From positions 1 through 5,946 of the forward strand of contig WFQT01000196.1 in the NCBI GenBank assembly GCA_015486895.1: a DNA stretch of 5,946 nt, read 5' to 3'. The notes under the pieces were generated by a model. It made no database searches, was not told the DNA's origin, and saw only the letters and a list, made by a program, of their open reading frames with translations. The stretch is from Anaerolineae bacterium. GTDB taxonomy: Bacteria; Chloroflexota; Anaerolineae; JAADDB01. A program made the translations under genes and the position numbers. Positions 1-5,597 of the stretch are shown piece by piece; the first letter of the stretch is position 1; every line of letters begins with the position of its first letter.

Positions 1-299
1 ATAGAGTGTTCTAAATCATCAGGCATGGCGATACCAATAAAAAGCTTACGAATCTGAGATGAGCTATCTTGGAGTTTTTCGTTAGAATTTCGATCTAATC
101 CTCGTAACTTCTTCTTAATCTGATCCACCAAACCGGAAGCTTCTATTAGGTAGCGATAGGCTGATGAAGTAATGACGAAGCCGGGTGGAACTGGCAGGCC
201 AGCCTGAACCAAATCACCCAGGTTAGCCCCCTTTCCACCAGCCGATTGAACATCATCCCGTGTAATTTTATTGAACCAGACACAAAATTCTGCTGACAT
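1..299 (-). CDS. Phosphoenolpyruvate synthase-like dikinase, N-terminal part (partial, runs off left edge)
   Basis: The 99 visible codons encode the start of a PEP-synthase / pyruvate-phosphate-dikinase family protein (PPDK N-terminal, ATP-grasp nucleotide-binding domain). After a short N-terminus comes VWFNKITRDDV, then the family signature AGGKGANLGDL (residues about 20-30) and AGLPVPPGFVITSSAYRYL (about 34-52), which align by eye with the start of E. coli PpsA and its archaeal and Firmicute relatives. Members transfer phosphate from ATP via a catalytic histidine to pyruvate (giving PEP, AMP and phosphate), but the histidine and substrate domains are outside the window, so a phenylphosphate-synthase-like or antibiotic-phosphotransferase-like relative cannot be excluded. 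The ATG at 299 is supported by GGAGGGAG at 306-313, six bases upstream. It is the last visible gene of the run, 117 nt after the SDR. The family is secure; the exact substrate is not. Confidence 0.88.
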   Translation of the reverse strand, partial: MSAEFCVWFNKITRDDVQSAGGKGANLGDLVQAGLPVPPGFVITSSAYRYLIEASGLVDQIKKKLRGLDRNSNEKLQDSSSQIRKLFIGIAMPDDLEHS

Positions 300-305
300 T
301 TTATT

Positions 306-313
306 CTCCCTCC
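306..313 (-). promoter_or_regulatory. Ribosome binding site of the PEP-synthase-like gene
   Basis: On the minus strand this reads GGAGGGAG and ends six bases before the ATG at 299, fixing the start of the partial dikinase gene. No promoter or terminator is apparent in the 300-416 gap. A weak 5-bp stem with a 7-nt loop lies at 323-339 but lacks a T tract. Confidence 0.75.
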
Positions 314-416
314 AAACTGCAGAGCGGCGCTACCCCGCTTTCAAGAGCACTGAGTATTCCTCGCCCCCATCTAAATTAGCTTCCTAACCCCCTATGAACT
401 TTGGAAACCTGGTTGG

Positions 417-1202
417 TTACTGGGTAGCTGTAACCCCACCGTCAGCAAAAATAATCTGCCCGGTGATAAAATCCGATGCAGGGGCAGCCAGGAATATTGT
501 AAGCGCAGCAAGGTCCTCCGGCTCGCAGATCCGCCCCAAAGGGATGCGAGCTACCAATGGATTGTAAAAATCGGGATCCTCCAGATAGTTTTTAACTAAT
601 GCAGTTCGCGTAAAAGTCGGAGCGATACCATTAACAGTAATGCCATATTTAGCCCATTCGGTAGATAGCTGTTTAACTACCATATTTAGACCTCCTTTGC
701 TGGCGCAGTAAGCTGCGTATCCCCGATGAATACCCAACAAGCTTCGTACCGAGCTTATGTGGATGTGCTTCCCACCCCCATGTGAAATCTGAACTTTAGC
801 AACCGCTTGTGACAGAAAGAAAGCGGCCTTCAGATTCAGATTTACCACCCGGTCCCAATCCGCCTCTCTGTACTCCTCGGCAGGGGCTTCTATGTGGGTA
901 CCCACGGCGTTAACCAAAATGTCTATTTTCCCAAAGCGCTGGGCAGTTCGATCCACAAACTGGTGCGTTGCCTCAACGTCGAGCACATTTAGCTTCATGC
1001 CCCAAGCCTTTCCGCCATCCGCCGTGATCTTGGCAGCCAACTGTTTTGCTTTGTCCTCAAAGTAGTCTCCAACGATGACCTGAGTCCCAAAAGCCGCCAA
1101 ACCGTTGCAGATAGCACTTCCAATCCCTCCTGCTCCACCGGCAACCAAAGCCACTTCGCCATCTAACTTATAAAGGTCTCGATAGATGTCTAATGATGTC
1201 AT
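417..1202 (-). CDS. Short-chain dehydrogenase/reductase (SDR, classical type), NAD-dependent oxidoreductase
   Basis: A 261-aa protein of typical classical-SDR length, expected to be a cytosolic NAD(P)-dependent alcohol dehydrogenase / ketone reductase. In order: Rossmann glycine motif AGGAGGIG (residues 21-28; the usual leading Thr is Ala here); Asp46 at the end of beta-strand 2, which normally favours NAD(H) over NADP(H); NAVG (98-101, a variant of NNAG); the Asn of the catalytic tetrad at N123; catalytic Ser151 in HISS; and YxxxK as Y165/K169. The C-terminal ITGQIIFADGG is the usual SDR ending. Overall it resembles gluconate-5-dehydrogenase-like and 3-oxoacyl-reductase-like SDRs, but substrate cannot be assigned. 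The ATG at 1202 is preferred because AGGAG lies seven bases upstream; an in-frame GTG at 1232 would add ten basic residues but has no ribosome binding site. It sits between the Tm-1-like gene and the dikinase, suggesting a shared pathway. Confidence 0.93.
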   Translation of the reverse strand: MTSLDIYRDLYKLDGEVALVAGGAGGIGSAICNGLAAFGTQVIVGDYFEDKAKQLAAKITADGGKAWGMKLNVLDVEATHQFVDRTAQRFGKIDILVNAVGTHIEAPAEEYREADWDRVVNLNLKAAFFLSQAVAKVQISHGGGKHIHISSVRSLLGIHRGYAAYCASKGGLNMVVKQLSTEWAKYGITVNGIAPTFTRTALVKNYLEDPDFYNPLVARIPLGRICEPEDLAALTIFLAAPASDFITGQIIFADGGVTATQ

Positions 1203-1209
1203 TTCTCTT

Positions 1210-1214
1210 CTCCT
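1210..1214 (-). promoter_or_regulatory. Ribosome binding site deciding the SDR start
   Basis: Minus-strand AGGAG is seven bases before the ATG at 1202. It selects this start over the upstream in-frame GTG at 1232, which has no comparable site. Confidence 0.75.
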
Positions 1215-1228
1215 ATTAGCTTTAATTT

Positions 1229-1294
1229 TCACAGCAGATATCCGCAGATCGAACGATCACAGGTAGCACAATAAGTTGTGCAGACTTCTTTCAT
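1229..1294 (-). CDS. Possible 21-aa cysteine-rich small ORF between the Tm-1-like and SDR genes (speculative)
   Basis: A short ATG-to-TGA frame fills much of the 115-nt gap. It encodes MKEVCTTYCATCDRSICGYL plus one more Leu, with four cysteines spaced C5-x3-C9-x2-C12-x4-C17. A weak AGGG lies about six bases before the ATG. Four Cys in 21 residues is unusual and could bind a metal or be a leader peptide. However, the frame is short enough to arise by chance, and a 6-bp hairpin (1266-1281) and a 12-bp palindrome (1247-1258) lie within it, which fits non-coding regulatory DNA at least as well. No known family was recognised. Confidence 0.2.
   Translation of the reverse strand: MKEVCTTYCATCDRSICGYLL
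1266..1281 (-). repeat. Short inverted repeat / hairpin in the gap before the SDR gene
   Basis: On the minus strand GCACAA and TTGTGC form a perfect 6-bp stem around the loop CTTA. No T tract follows, so it is not a standard intrinsic terminator. A second perfect palindrome, GATCGTTCGATC, lies at 1247-1258. Either could be an intercistronic mRNA structure or a protein-binding site; the sequence alone does not decide. Confidence 0.4.
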
Positions 1295-1317
1295 GGGTAA
1301 CCCTATTTGCCCGCCCG

Positions 1318-2535
1318 CTACTCCAACATCTCTCTCATTAGACGGACGGCAGTCTCTCCTACTCCTAGGTCATTCAGATGTGCGTCCATTTCTATGATCT
1401 GTACTCTGGGAGGGGAGTATGCTTTAAATGTATCAATGAAAGCCCTGTCCGACTCTGGATCATACAAGGGGCTCCCTTCTTGAGAGAATAGGCTGAAGGA
1501 TCGCAGTGGTAAGATCACGGTAGTTGGTCCTGTTGCCTCTTCCAACCGCTTGGCAATGAGGCGTGCCACCTTGGTCATTTCCTTTGCCGAAGTGCGAACA
1601 AGGACGATGGTTGAAGTGTGAGCCATGACTTTGCGCCCTTGATATCGCTCCGGCAGCGTGTCCAACGATCCTTGAACGATGATGAAATCGAGCCCGCCGG
1701 GAGCTATCACCTGTGGTAAGCCTCGGCCTCCCGCCGCCCGCATACGATCGGGCCCAGCGGAGAACTTACCTCCCACCGCCAGCGCAGTCATCTCGCCGAG
1801 CGTTACATCGAACACCCCTTCGACCAGATCACTTCCAACGAGTTCTTCCATTGCTCGCCCCCCAGACCCCACGGCGTGGAAAGCAATAACCTCGTTATCC
1901 TCCGTTCCTGCCAACCTTTGGATTTGACTCACTAAGGGGGTCGTAGCGCCGAGTATTGAGGCCGTCAGCACTCGCCTGTCGCCAGGCTGTATCGGCTTGC
2001 CAACTCGGCTCATGGCAACGATAGCTGCCGCGGCATTCGTGAAAATAGGCAATGTTACAGCGTTAATACCCTGGACATCGGCCACTGAATACATTAACGT
2101 TACGTCCTTTGTCCCGACGTAAGGGCCGAAACTATTATGCCCACTAGCCATGGTAGAAATCATCAACTTGGGTACACCTATTGGTAACGATTGCATGACC
2201 TGTGTGCTCAGGGCCGTGCCTCGCGAGCCCCCAATGGAGAGGACACCGCCCAGTTGCCGTACTCCCAGTAATTGATGCAGGATGACGCTCGCACCATCAG
2301 CCATTACTTCCAAAGCGCGAGCTTTGTCGCTCTTTCGGATCAGATCCTCAATACTGCTGCCTCCGGCTTCCGCAACCTGCCACCGACTGATGTCAGGCTG
2401 AATAGAGGGGCTGTTAAGCACACCAGTGTCTATTACCAACGGTGTGCCTCCCTCTACACGAACCCTTTCTCTCAGAAAGGCTATTTCCATTCCCTTGGTG
2501 TCCAAGGAACCAAGAATTACCACATATCGAGTCAC
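1318..2535 (-). CDS. UPF0261 family / Tm-1-like ATP-binding domain protein
   Basis: A 405-aa protein, full length for the bacterial UPF0261 / Tm-1-like family, named for its relation to the N-terminal half of the tomato Tm-1 virus-resistance protein, which inhibits tobamovirus RNA replication. Recognisable family blocks in order: VVILGSLDTKG (5-15) opening a Rossmann-like fold; the glycine-rich SIGGSRGTAL (100-109); STMASG (127-132) and YVGTKDV (139-145); FHAVGSGGRAME (219-230); GPDRMRAA (261-268); VRTSAKEM (313-320); and MDAHLND (383-389) near the C-terminus. There is no signal peptide or membrane segment, so it should be cytosolic. The TIM-barrel half of plant Tm-1 is absent here. It initiates at GTG (2535) with CGGAG five bases upstream, 28 nt after the cyclase-family gene, so the two are probably co-transcribed. 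The enzymatic role of bacterial members is not established to my knowledge; context suggests a metabolic function. Confidence 0.9.
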   Translation of the reverse strand: MTRYVVILGSLDTKGMEIAFLRERVRVEGGTPLVIDTGVLNSPSIQPDISRWQVAEAGGSSIEDLIRKSDKARALEVMADGASVILHQLLGVRQLGGVLSIGGSRGTALSTQVMQSLPIGVPKLMISTMASGHNSFGPYVGTKDVTLMYSVADVQGINAVTLPIFTNAAAAIVAMSRVGKPIQPGDRRVLTASILGATTPLVSQIQRLAGTEDNEVIAFHAVGSGGRAMEELVGSDLVEGVFDVTLGEMTALAVGGKFSAGPDRMRAAGGRGLPQVIAPGGLDFIIVQGSLDTLPERYQGRKVMAHTSTIVLVRTSAKEMTKVARLIAKRLEEATGPTTVILPLRSFSLFSQEGSPLYDPESDRAFIDTFKAYSPPRVQIIEMDAHLNDLGVGETAVRLMREMLE

Positions 2536-2540
2536 GAGAA

Positions 2541-2545
2541 CTCCG
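2541..2545 (-). promoter_or_regulatory. Ribosome binding site for the GTG start of the Tm-1-like gene
   Basis: Minus-strand CGGAG is five bases before the GTG at 2535. The GTG opens directly onto the conserved family N-terminus (TRYVVILGSLDTKG), so no longer start is needed. Confidence 0.6.
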
Positions 2546-2563
2546 CTAGGTTATGTGCTTGAT

Positions 2564-3283
2564 CTAATTCTCTATAATCGCCACGGCCCGGACAGGAGCA
2601 GCTGTCGTGCCTTTCCACTTAACAGGAAAGACCGCCACCTTGAAACCAAAAGGCACAGGGATGGCGTCCAGATTGGCTATATTTTCCAGATGGTAGTACT
2701 CACGTTCAAGCATCACCCGATGAGCTGGCCAAAACTCTTTGATTTCAAACATTGTTTTAACCGGCCGGTCTAATGTAACAGCATCGATACCCATCACCTT
2801 GATACCTTGGTCTACAAGCCAGTTGACAGCTTCCCCCGTCATGCCACAATGATCCGTTAGGTACCGCATTTCAGTGTTATACCGGCCCGCTCCAGTCTTG
2901 ATAAGAACAATATCCAACGGCTTTAGGGCATAGCCAATATGATTCAGCTCTTTCTGACAATCCTCAGCAGTGATACCATAACCCACTGGTTTATCGCTGA
3001 AGTCAAGGATGACGCCATCTCCGTAGCAGTACTCTAAAGGAATACCTTCGGGGCCAGGAGCATCCTTGCGCAGGTGCTTCAATGAATCCATATGGGTACC
3101 AACATGGTCACCTACCACCACTACATAGTGGGCGGTCAGCCAATCTACACCATATTCGGCCGCGCCGATATTCCTTGCAAATTCCTCCCAGCTTTCCAGC
3201 ATTGCAAGTATAGGTCGGGCCACTCGAGGGAACACGATCATATCACCGCTTACTGTCATGCTCAGATCTATTAGTTTCGCCAC
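2564..3283 (-). CDS. Cyclase family protein (kynurenine formamidase-like metal-dependent hydrolase)
   Basis: A 239-aa protein of the cyclase superfamily (PF04199), which includes kynurenine formamidase, isatin hydrolase and polyketide-cyclase-like enzymes. Members bind a divalent metal (Zn or Mn) and hydrolyse amide, ester-like or cyclic bonds. The N-terminus IDLSMTVSGDMIVFP (5-19) is the usual 'DLS..i' opening. The metal motif HxGTHxDxxxH is intact as HVGTHMDSLKH, with H60, H64, D66 and H70. DIVLIKTG and GIDAVTLDRP follow as the typical later blocks. No signal peptide is visible, so it is probably cytosolic. The GTG at 3283 is preferred because GAGGAG lies six bases upstream and translation then begins at AKLIDLS; a longer frame reaches 3322 but adds a non-conserved tail. 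The gene follows AOR by 108 nt and precedes the Tm-1-like gene by 28 nt. Family certain; substrate unknown. Confidence 0.92.
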   Translation of the reverse strand: MAKLIDLSMTVSGDMIVFPRVARPILAMLESWEEFARNIGAAEYGVDWLTAHYVVVVGDHVGTHMDSLKHLRKDAPGPEGIPLEYCYGDGVILDFSDKPVGYGITAEDCQKELNHIGYALKPLDIVLIKTGAGRYNTEMRYLTDHCGMTGEAVNWLVDQGIKVMGIDAVTLDRPVKTMFEIKEFWPAHRVMLEREYYHLENIANLDAIPVPFGFKVAVFPVKWKGTTAAPVRAVAIIEN

Positions 3284-3289
3284 TGTTAT

Positions 3290-3295
3290 CTCCTC
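3290..3295 (-). promoter_or_regulatory. Ribosome binding site deciding the cyclase-family GTG start
   Basis: Minus-strand GAGGAG ends six bases before the GTG at 3283. The possible upstream start at 3322 has no comparable site and would add 13 residues not expected in the family. Confidence 0.75.
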
Positions 3296-3368
3296 ATCTC
3301 TTGGACTATAGCACTGCCACATTTAACCGCGGCGACAGGCCATATAGAAACACAAGTGCGATTATTGC

Positions 3369-3387
3369 GGTGCCCCTAAAAGGCACC
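3369..3387 (-). repeat. Stem-loop immediately after the AOR stop codon
   Basis: On the minus strand GGTGCC and GGCACC form a perfect 6-bp stem around a 7-nt loop (TTTTAGG), beginning four bases after the AOR TGA. The T-rich stretch is in the loop and no T run follows the stem, so it is not a canonical Rho-independent terminator. It more likely stabilises the AOR transcript's 3' end or causes partial termination before the cyclase gene; this role is inferred. Confidence 0.45.
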
Positions 3388-3391
3388 TACT

Positions 3392-5272
3392 TCACTCAAT
3401 CTCTATGCCATTCTGTTCCAAATCGTCGGCGATATCTTCTAGCCCTACCTTCACTAATTGTGCGCGAGTTGGGATACCAGTCTCTGTGTTCCACCCCTGT
3501 ACTGTGTACCAAGCCATTCTCATAGGCTCCAAAATATCGTAAACTTTTCCTTTGGCTGGGCCTTCCGGCATCGGGTCTTCGGTGAAACGAGGCGGAAGGG
3601 TATCGTCGGCAGCGGTTAGTCCCAGCCGGCTGTTGTGTGCCCGCTCTACATTCACGACCCTGATGGCGGCCTGTTGCAATTCCTCGCTCGTGAGTTTAAC
3701 GCCGGTAGCAGCAGTGTACAGGGCGGGAACAATGTCTAGAACGCGATGGATGGAGACCTCCGGATCGGCATAGTAAACATAAGAAAACTTGCAAAGACCC
3801 ATCAGGTCCGGGACCGTAACAAGGGTTTCCCAGAAATGTAGTTTTTCCGCCGCTTCCAGGATAGGAAGCCCGTCCAGCCCATAACCACCAGGCGCAGAAA
3901 TACGTAAATGATCAGCACCACGTGGTGAAACTGCATACCGGAAATTGTAAACTTTCACTGCCCTTGCGTCAAGGGGGGCTGGGGTCATACCTTTGACATG
4001 GACAGCATAGCGCTCTGCTCCCCGACCAATTGCTCTCGCCGCTACGTGCACCCCTTGAGCCAGAAGACTAGCAAAATGCCCTTCTCGAAATGCGATACGT
4101 CGAACTAACTCGAGCATGGCATGGTAATCACCCCATTCCAGATCCAACCCATCAGTATCTTCCTTGGTGATTATATGCCGTTGGTAAAGTTCCATCGAGA
4201 AAGCAATCACGCCCCCCAGATCAAGGGTATCCATGCCGTAGCGATTGGCCAACTCATTTCCTTTAAGGATAGCAGCCAAATTATCAATGCCAAGTGAAGA
4301 ACCCAGTCCCGCGACGGTGCTGTACTCAGGGCCTCCAACCTCGACACCCGCAAATTCACCGTCGTCTACCCGACTATAACGATCACACTTCAGGGTACAA
4401 CTGTAGCATCCGGTGTTCTTGACTAAGTATTTAGCCGCCAAAGCTTCGTGGTCCAATTTATTTTTCCCCTGGAACTGGCCGTATTGGAAATTCATGGTGT
4501 TCAGCCCTCCCAAGGCCGAATGATGGTCCATCAGCGTTCCCAAAGTTCCACGAGCTGTTACATCCAAAGCTCGTGGGTCAGTCCGCTCAATCTCCAGCAA
4601 CTCCGCGACCAATTCGTTGAAGGTAGTTCTGTCTTTGTAAGGAAACCTCCTTCGAGATCGAGCAGCGAAAGCTTTCAGGTTCTTAGATCCCATCACCGCC
4701 CCCAAACCCGTTCTGGCAGCGAGGTGATCGTCGGTGACGATGCCAGAGATACGCACCAGATTCTCCCCGGCTTGGCCGATTGCTGCCACACGGACAGCTC
4801 TCCCATGTTCTCTCTGAATCGCTTTGGTAGTCTCATAAACATCTTTACCCCAGAGGTAGCTTGCATCGAGCAATTTAACATCGTCATCGTCTATGTATAG
4901 GTAAACGGGACGCGACGATTTGCCGTAGATCAAGACCAGACTGTAACCAGCTTTCTTGAGCATGGCCCCAATGAAACCACCCGAATTGCCATCACCAAGG
5001 ATGCCCGTCAACGGCGAACGCGCTCCTGCTACGTACCGGGCCGCAGACGGCGCTGAACTACCAGTCAAGGGCCCAGGTGCAATGATAAGCACATTTTCCG
5101 GCCCCAATGGATCCACTTTCGGCGGTATTAGATCATATTGCAGCCGCGAAGTGAATCCCCGTCCACCAATGTAAGTTCTAGCAAACGCCTCATCCAGTGT
5201 CTCAATCCGCAATTGACCAGTGGTCAGATTTACCGTCAACACTGCACCTGGGAACCCAAGCTGAGTCTTCAT
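3392..5272 (-). CDS. Aldehyde:ferredoxin oxidoreductase family protein (tungsten/molybdopterin enzyme)
   Basis: A complete 626-aa AOR-family protein, slightly longer than the roughly 605-residue Pyrococcus enzyme. Such enzymes hold a tungsten (or molybdenum) bis-pterin cofactor and one [4Fe-4S] cluster; they oxidise aldehydes to carboxylates, passing electrons to ferredoxin, and can run in reverse. The N-terminal domain has the start block GFPGAVLTVNLTTGQ, YIGGRGF (34-40), APGPLTGSSAPSAAR (65-79) and TGLGAVMGSKNLKA (188-201). Cluster ligands are C289, C292 and C296 (CYSCTLKC) plus C494 in DLMGLCKF, the full AOR pattern. GPEYST (314-319) and SPRGADH (449-455) are further conserved blocks around the pterin and substrate channel. 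There is no signal peptide; it is probably cytosolic. ATG at 5272 has GAGGAG seven bases upstream. No ferredoxin, pterin-synthesis or tungstate-transport gene is adjacent in this window, so the electron partner must be encoded elsewhere. The aldehyde substrate is unknown. Confidence 0.95.
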   Translation of the reverse strand: MKTQLGFPGAVLTVNLTTGQLRIETLDEAFARTYIGGRGFTSRLQYDLIPPKVDPLGPENVLIIAPGPLTGSSAPSAARYVAGARSPLTGILGDGNSGGFIGAMLKKAGYSLVLIYGKSSRPVYLYIDDDDVKLLDASYLWGKDVYETTKAIQREHGRAVRVAAIGQAGENLVRISGIVTDDHLAARTGLGAVMGSKNLKAFAARSRRRFPYKDRTTFNELVAELLEIERTDPRALDVTARGTLGTLMDHHSALGGLNTMNFQYGQFQGKNKLDHEALAAKYLVKNTGCYSCTLKCDRYSRVDDGEFAGVEVGGPEYSTVAGLGSSLGIDNLAAILKGNELANRYGMDTLDLGGVIAFSMELYQRHIITKEDTDGLDLEWGDYHAMLELVRRIAFREGHFASLLAQGVHVAARAIGRGAERYAVHVKGMTPAPLDARAVKVYNFRYAVSPRGADHLRISAPGGYGLDGLPILEAAEKLHFWETLVTVPDLMGLCKFSYVYYADPEVSIHRVLDIVPALYTAATGVKLTSEELQQAAIRVVNVERAHNSRLGLTAADDTLPPRFTEDPMPEGPAKGKVYDILEPMRMAWYTVQGWNTETGIPTRAQLVKVGLEDIADDLEQNGIEIE

Positions 5273-5279
5273 CTATATT

Positions 5280-5285
5280 CTCCTC
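5280..5285 (-). promoter_or_regulatory. Ribosome binding site of the AOR gene
   Basis: Minus-strand GAGGAG lies seven bases before the ATG at 5272 and supports that start, which also coincides with the conserved AOR N-terminus. Confidence 0.75.
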
Positions 5286-5484
5286 GTTTAATCCCCGGAC
5301 CACATGTTTGAGTTTGCGCTATCTATTATTATCTGCTACGAAGAAATTTGACGAGATCATAAGATTTCTCCGCGTCTCCGACACCATCGGATCAGAAAAT
5401 TGATCACTATATGAACCATGTGCGAATGACTCCGGCACACATAGAATACCGGATTATTCCAAAAATCACTCTGTTGCGCACCAC

Positions 5485-5507
5485 TACCTTGTTGGCCCAA
5501 CAAGGTA
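5485..5507. promoter_or_regulatory. Perfect 23-bp palindrome, candidate operator
   Basis: TACCTTGTTGG at 5485-5495 and its exact reverse complement CCAACAAGGTA at 5497-5507 flank a single central base. Such long, nearly gapless dyad symmetry upstream of an operon is typical of a binding site for a dimeric transcription factor (for example GntR-, TetR- or LacI-type). No T run directly follows on either strand, so it is not an ordinary terminator. No regulator gene is in the window; the operator role is inferred. Confidence 0.55.
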
Positions 5508-5544
5508 CCGACGATCCACAGATGGTATCTAGCCAGATCAATCA

Positions 5545-5580
5545 GTCCTGGCTGCGCGTCCTCGACGCTGCAGCCAGGAC
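5545..5580 (-). repeat. Strong stem-loop just downstream of the membrane-protein gene
   Basis: GTCCTGGCTGC (5545-5555) and GCAGCCAGGAC (5570-5580) form a perfect 11-bp GC-rich stem. Inside it, CGTC (5557-5560) and GACG (5564-5567) can pair for four more base pairs around a 3-nt loop. It starts 17 nt past the stop codon of the upstream membrane gene, the usual place for a terminator, but the minus-strand sequence that follows (TGATTGATCTGG) has no T tract. It may be a factor-dependent terminator, an attenuator or a leader structure. Confidence 0.6.
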
Positions 5581-5597
5581 GATCCTCCTTACAGTAC

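Larger units (their letters stand above)
5273..5597 (-). promoter_or_regulatory. 325-bp structured intergenic region upstream of AOR (probable leader/promoter region)
   Basis: This is the only long gap in the window. From its upstream end it holds a perfect AAGGAGG (5584-5590) without a conventional start codon behind it, a long hairpin (5545-5580), a 23-bp perfect palindrome (5485-5507), a weaker TCCGG...CCGGA inverted repeat (5431-5453), and finally the AOR ribosome binding site. The AT-rich GATAATAATAG and TATAGT stretches could be -10 elements, but none has a good -35 at proper spacing, so I do not call a promoter. The hairpins make an untranslated leader, riboswitch or operator region plausible. 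An 82-codon frame spans 5357-5605 but looks non-coding. Confidence 0.5.

Noticed and set aside
323..339. AGCGG/CCGCT stem with a 7-nt loop between the SDR and dikinase genes, considered as a terminator.
   Set aside because: The stem is only 5 bp and no T tract follows on the minus strand; the downstream gene has its own strong ribosome binding site and is probably read through.
1679..1927. Plus-strand open frame opposite the Tm-1-like gene.
   Set aside because: It lies wholly inside a well-conserved gene on the other strand, has low-complexity Pro/Ser/Ala composition, and has no family resemblance.
4448..4900. 150-codon plus-strand frame opposite AOR.
   Set aside because: It is fully antisense to conserved AOR coding sequence, including the region of the [4Fe-4S] cysteines; a shadow frame without recognisable domains.
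5313..5425. AT-rich TATAGT and GATAAT stretches, considered as -10 boxes for AOR.
   Set aside because: Neither has a recognisable -35 hexamer at 16-18 bp spacing, and no -24/-12 sigma-54 pattern was found.
5431..5453. TCCGG...CCGGA inverted repeat with a 13-nt spacer in the AOR leader, considered as a second operator.
   Set aside because: Five-base arms built on the self-complementary CCGG are common by chance; too weak to call as a separate feature.
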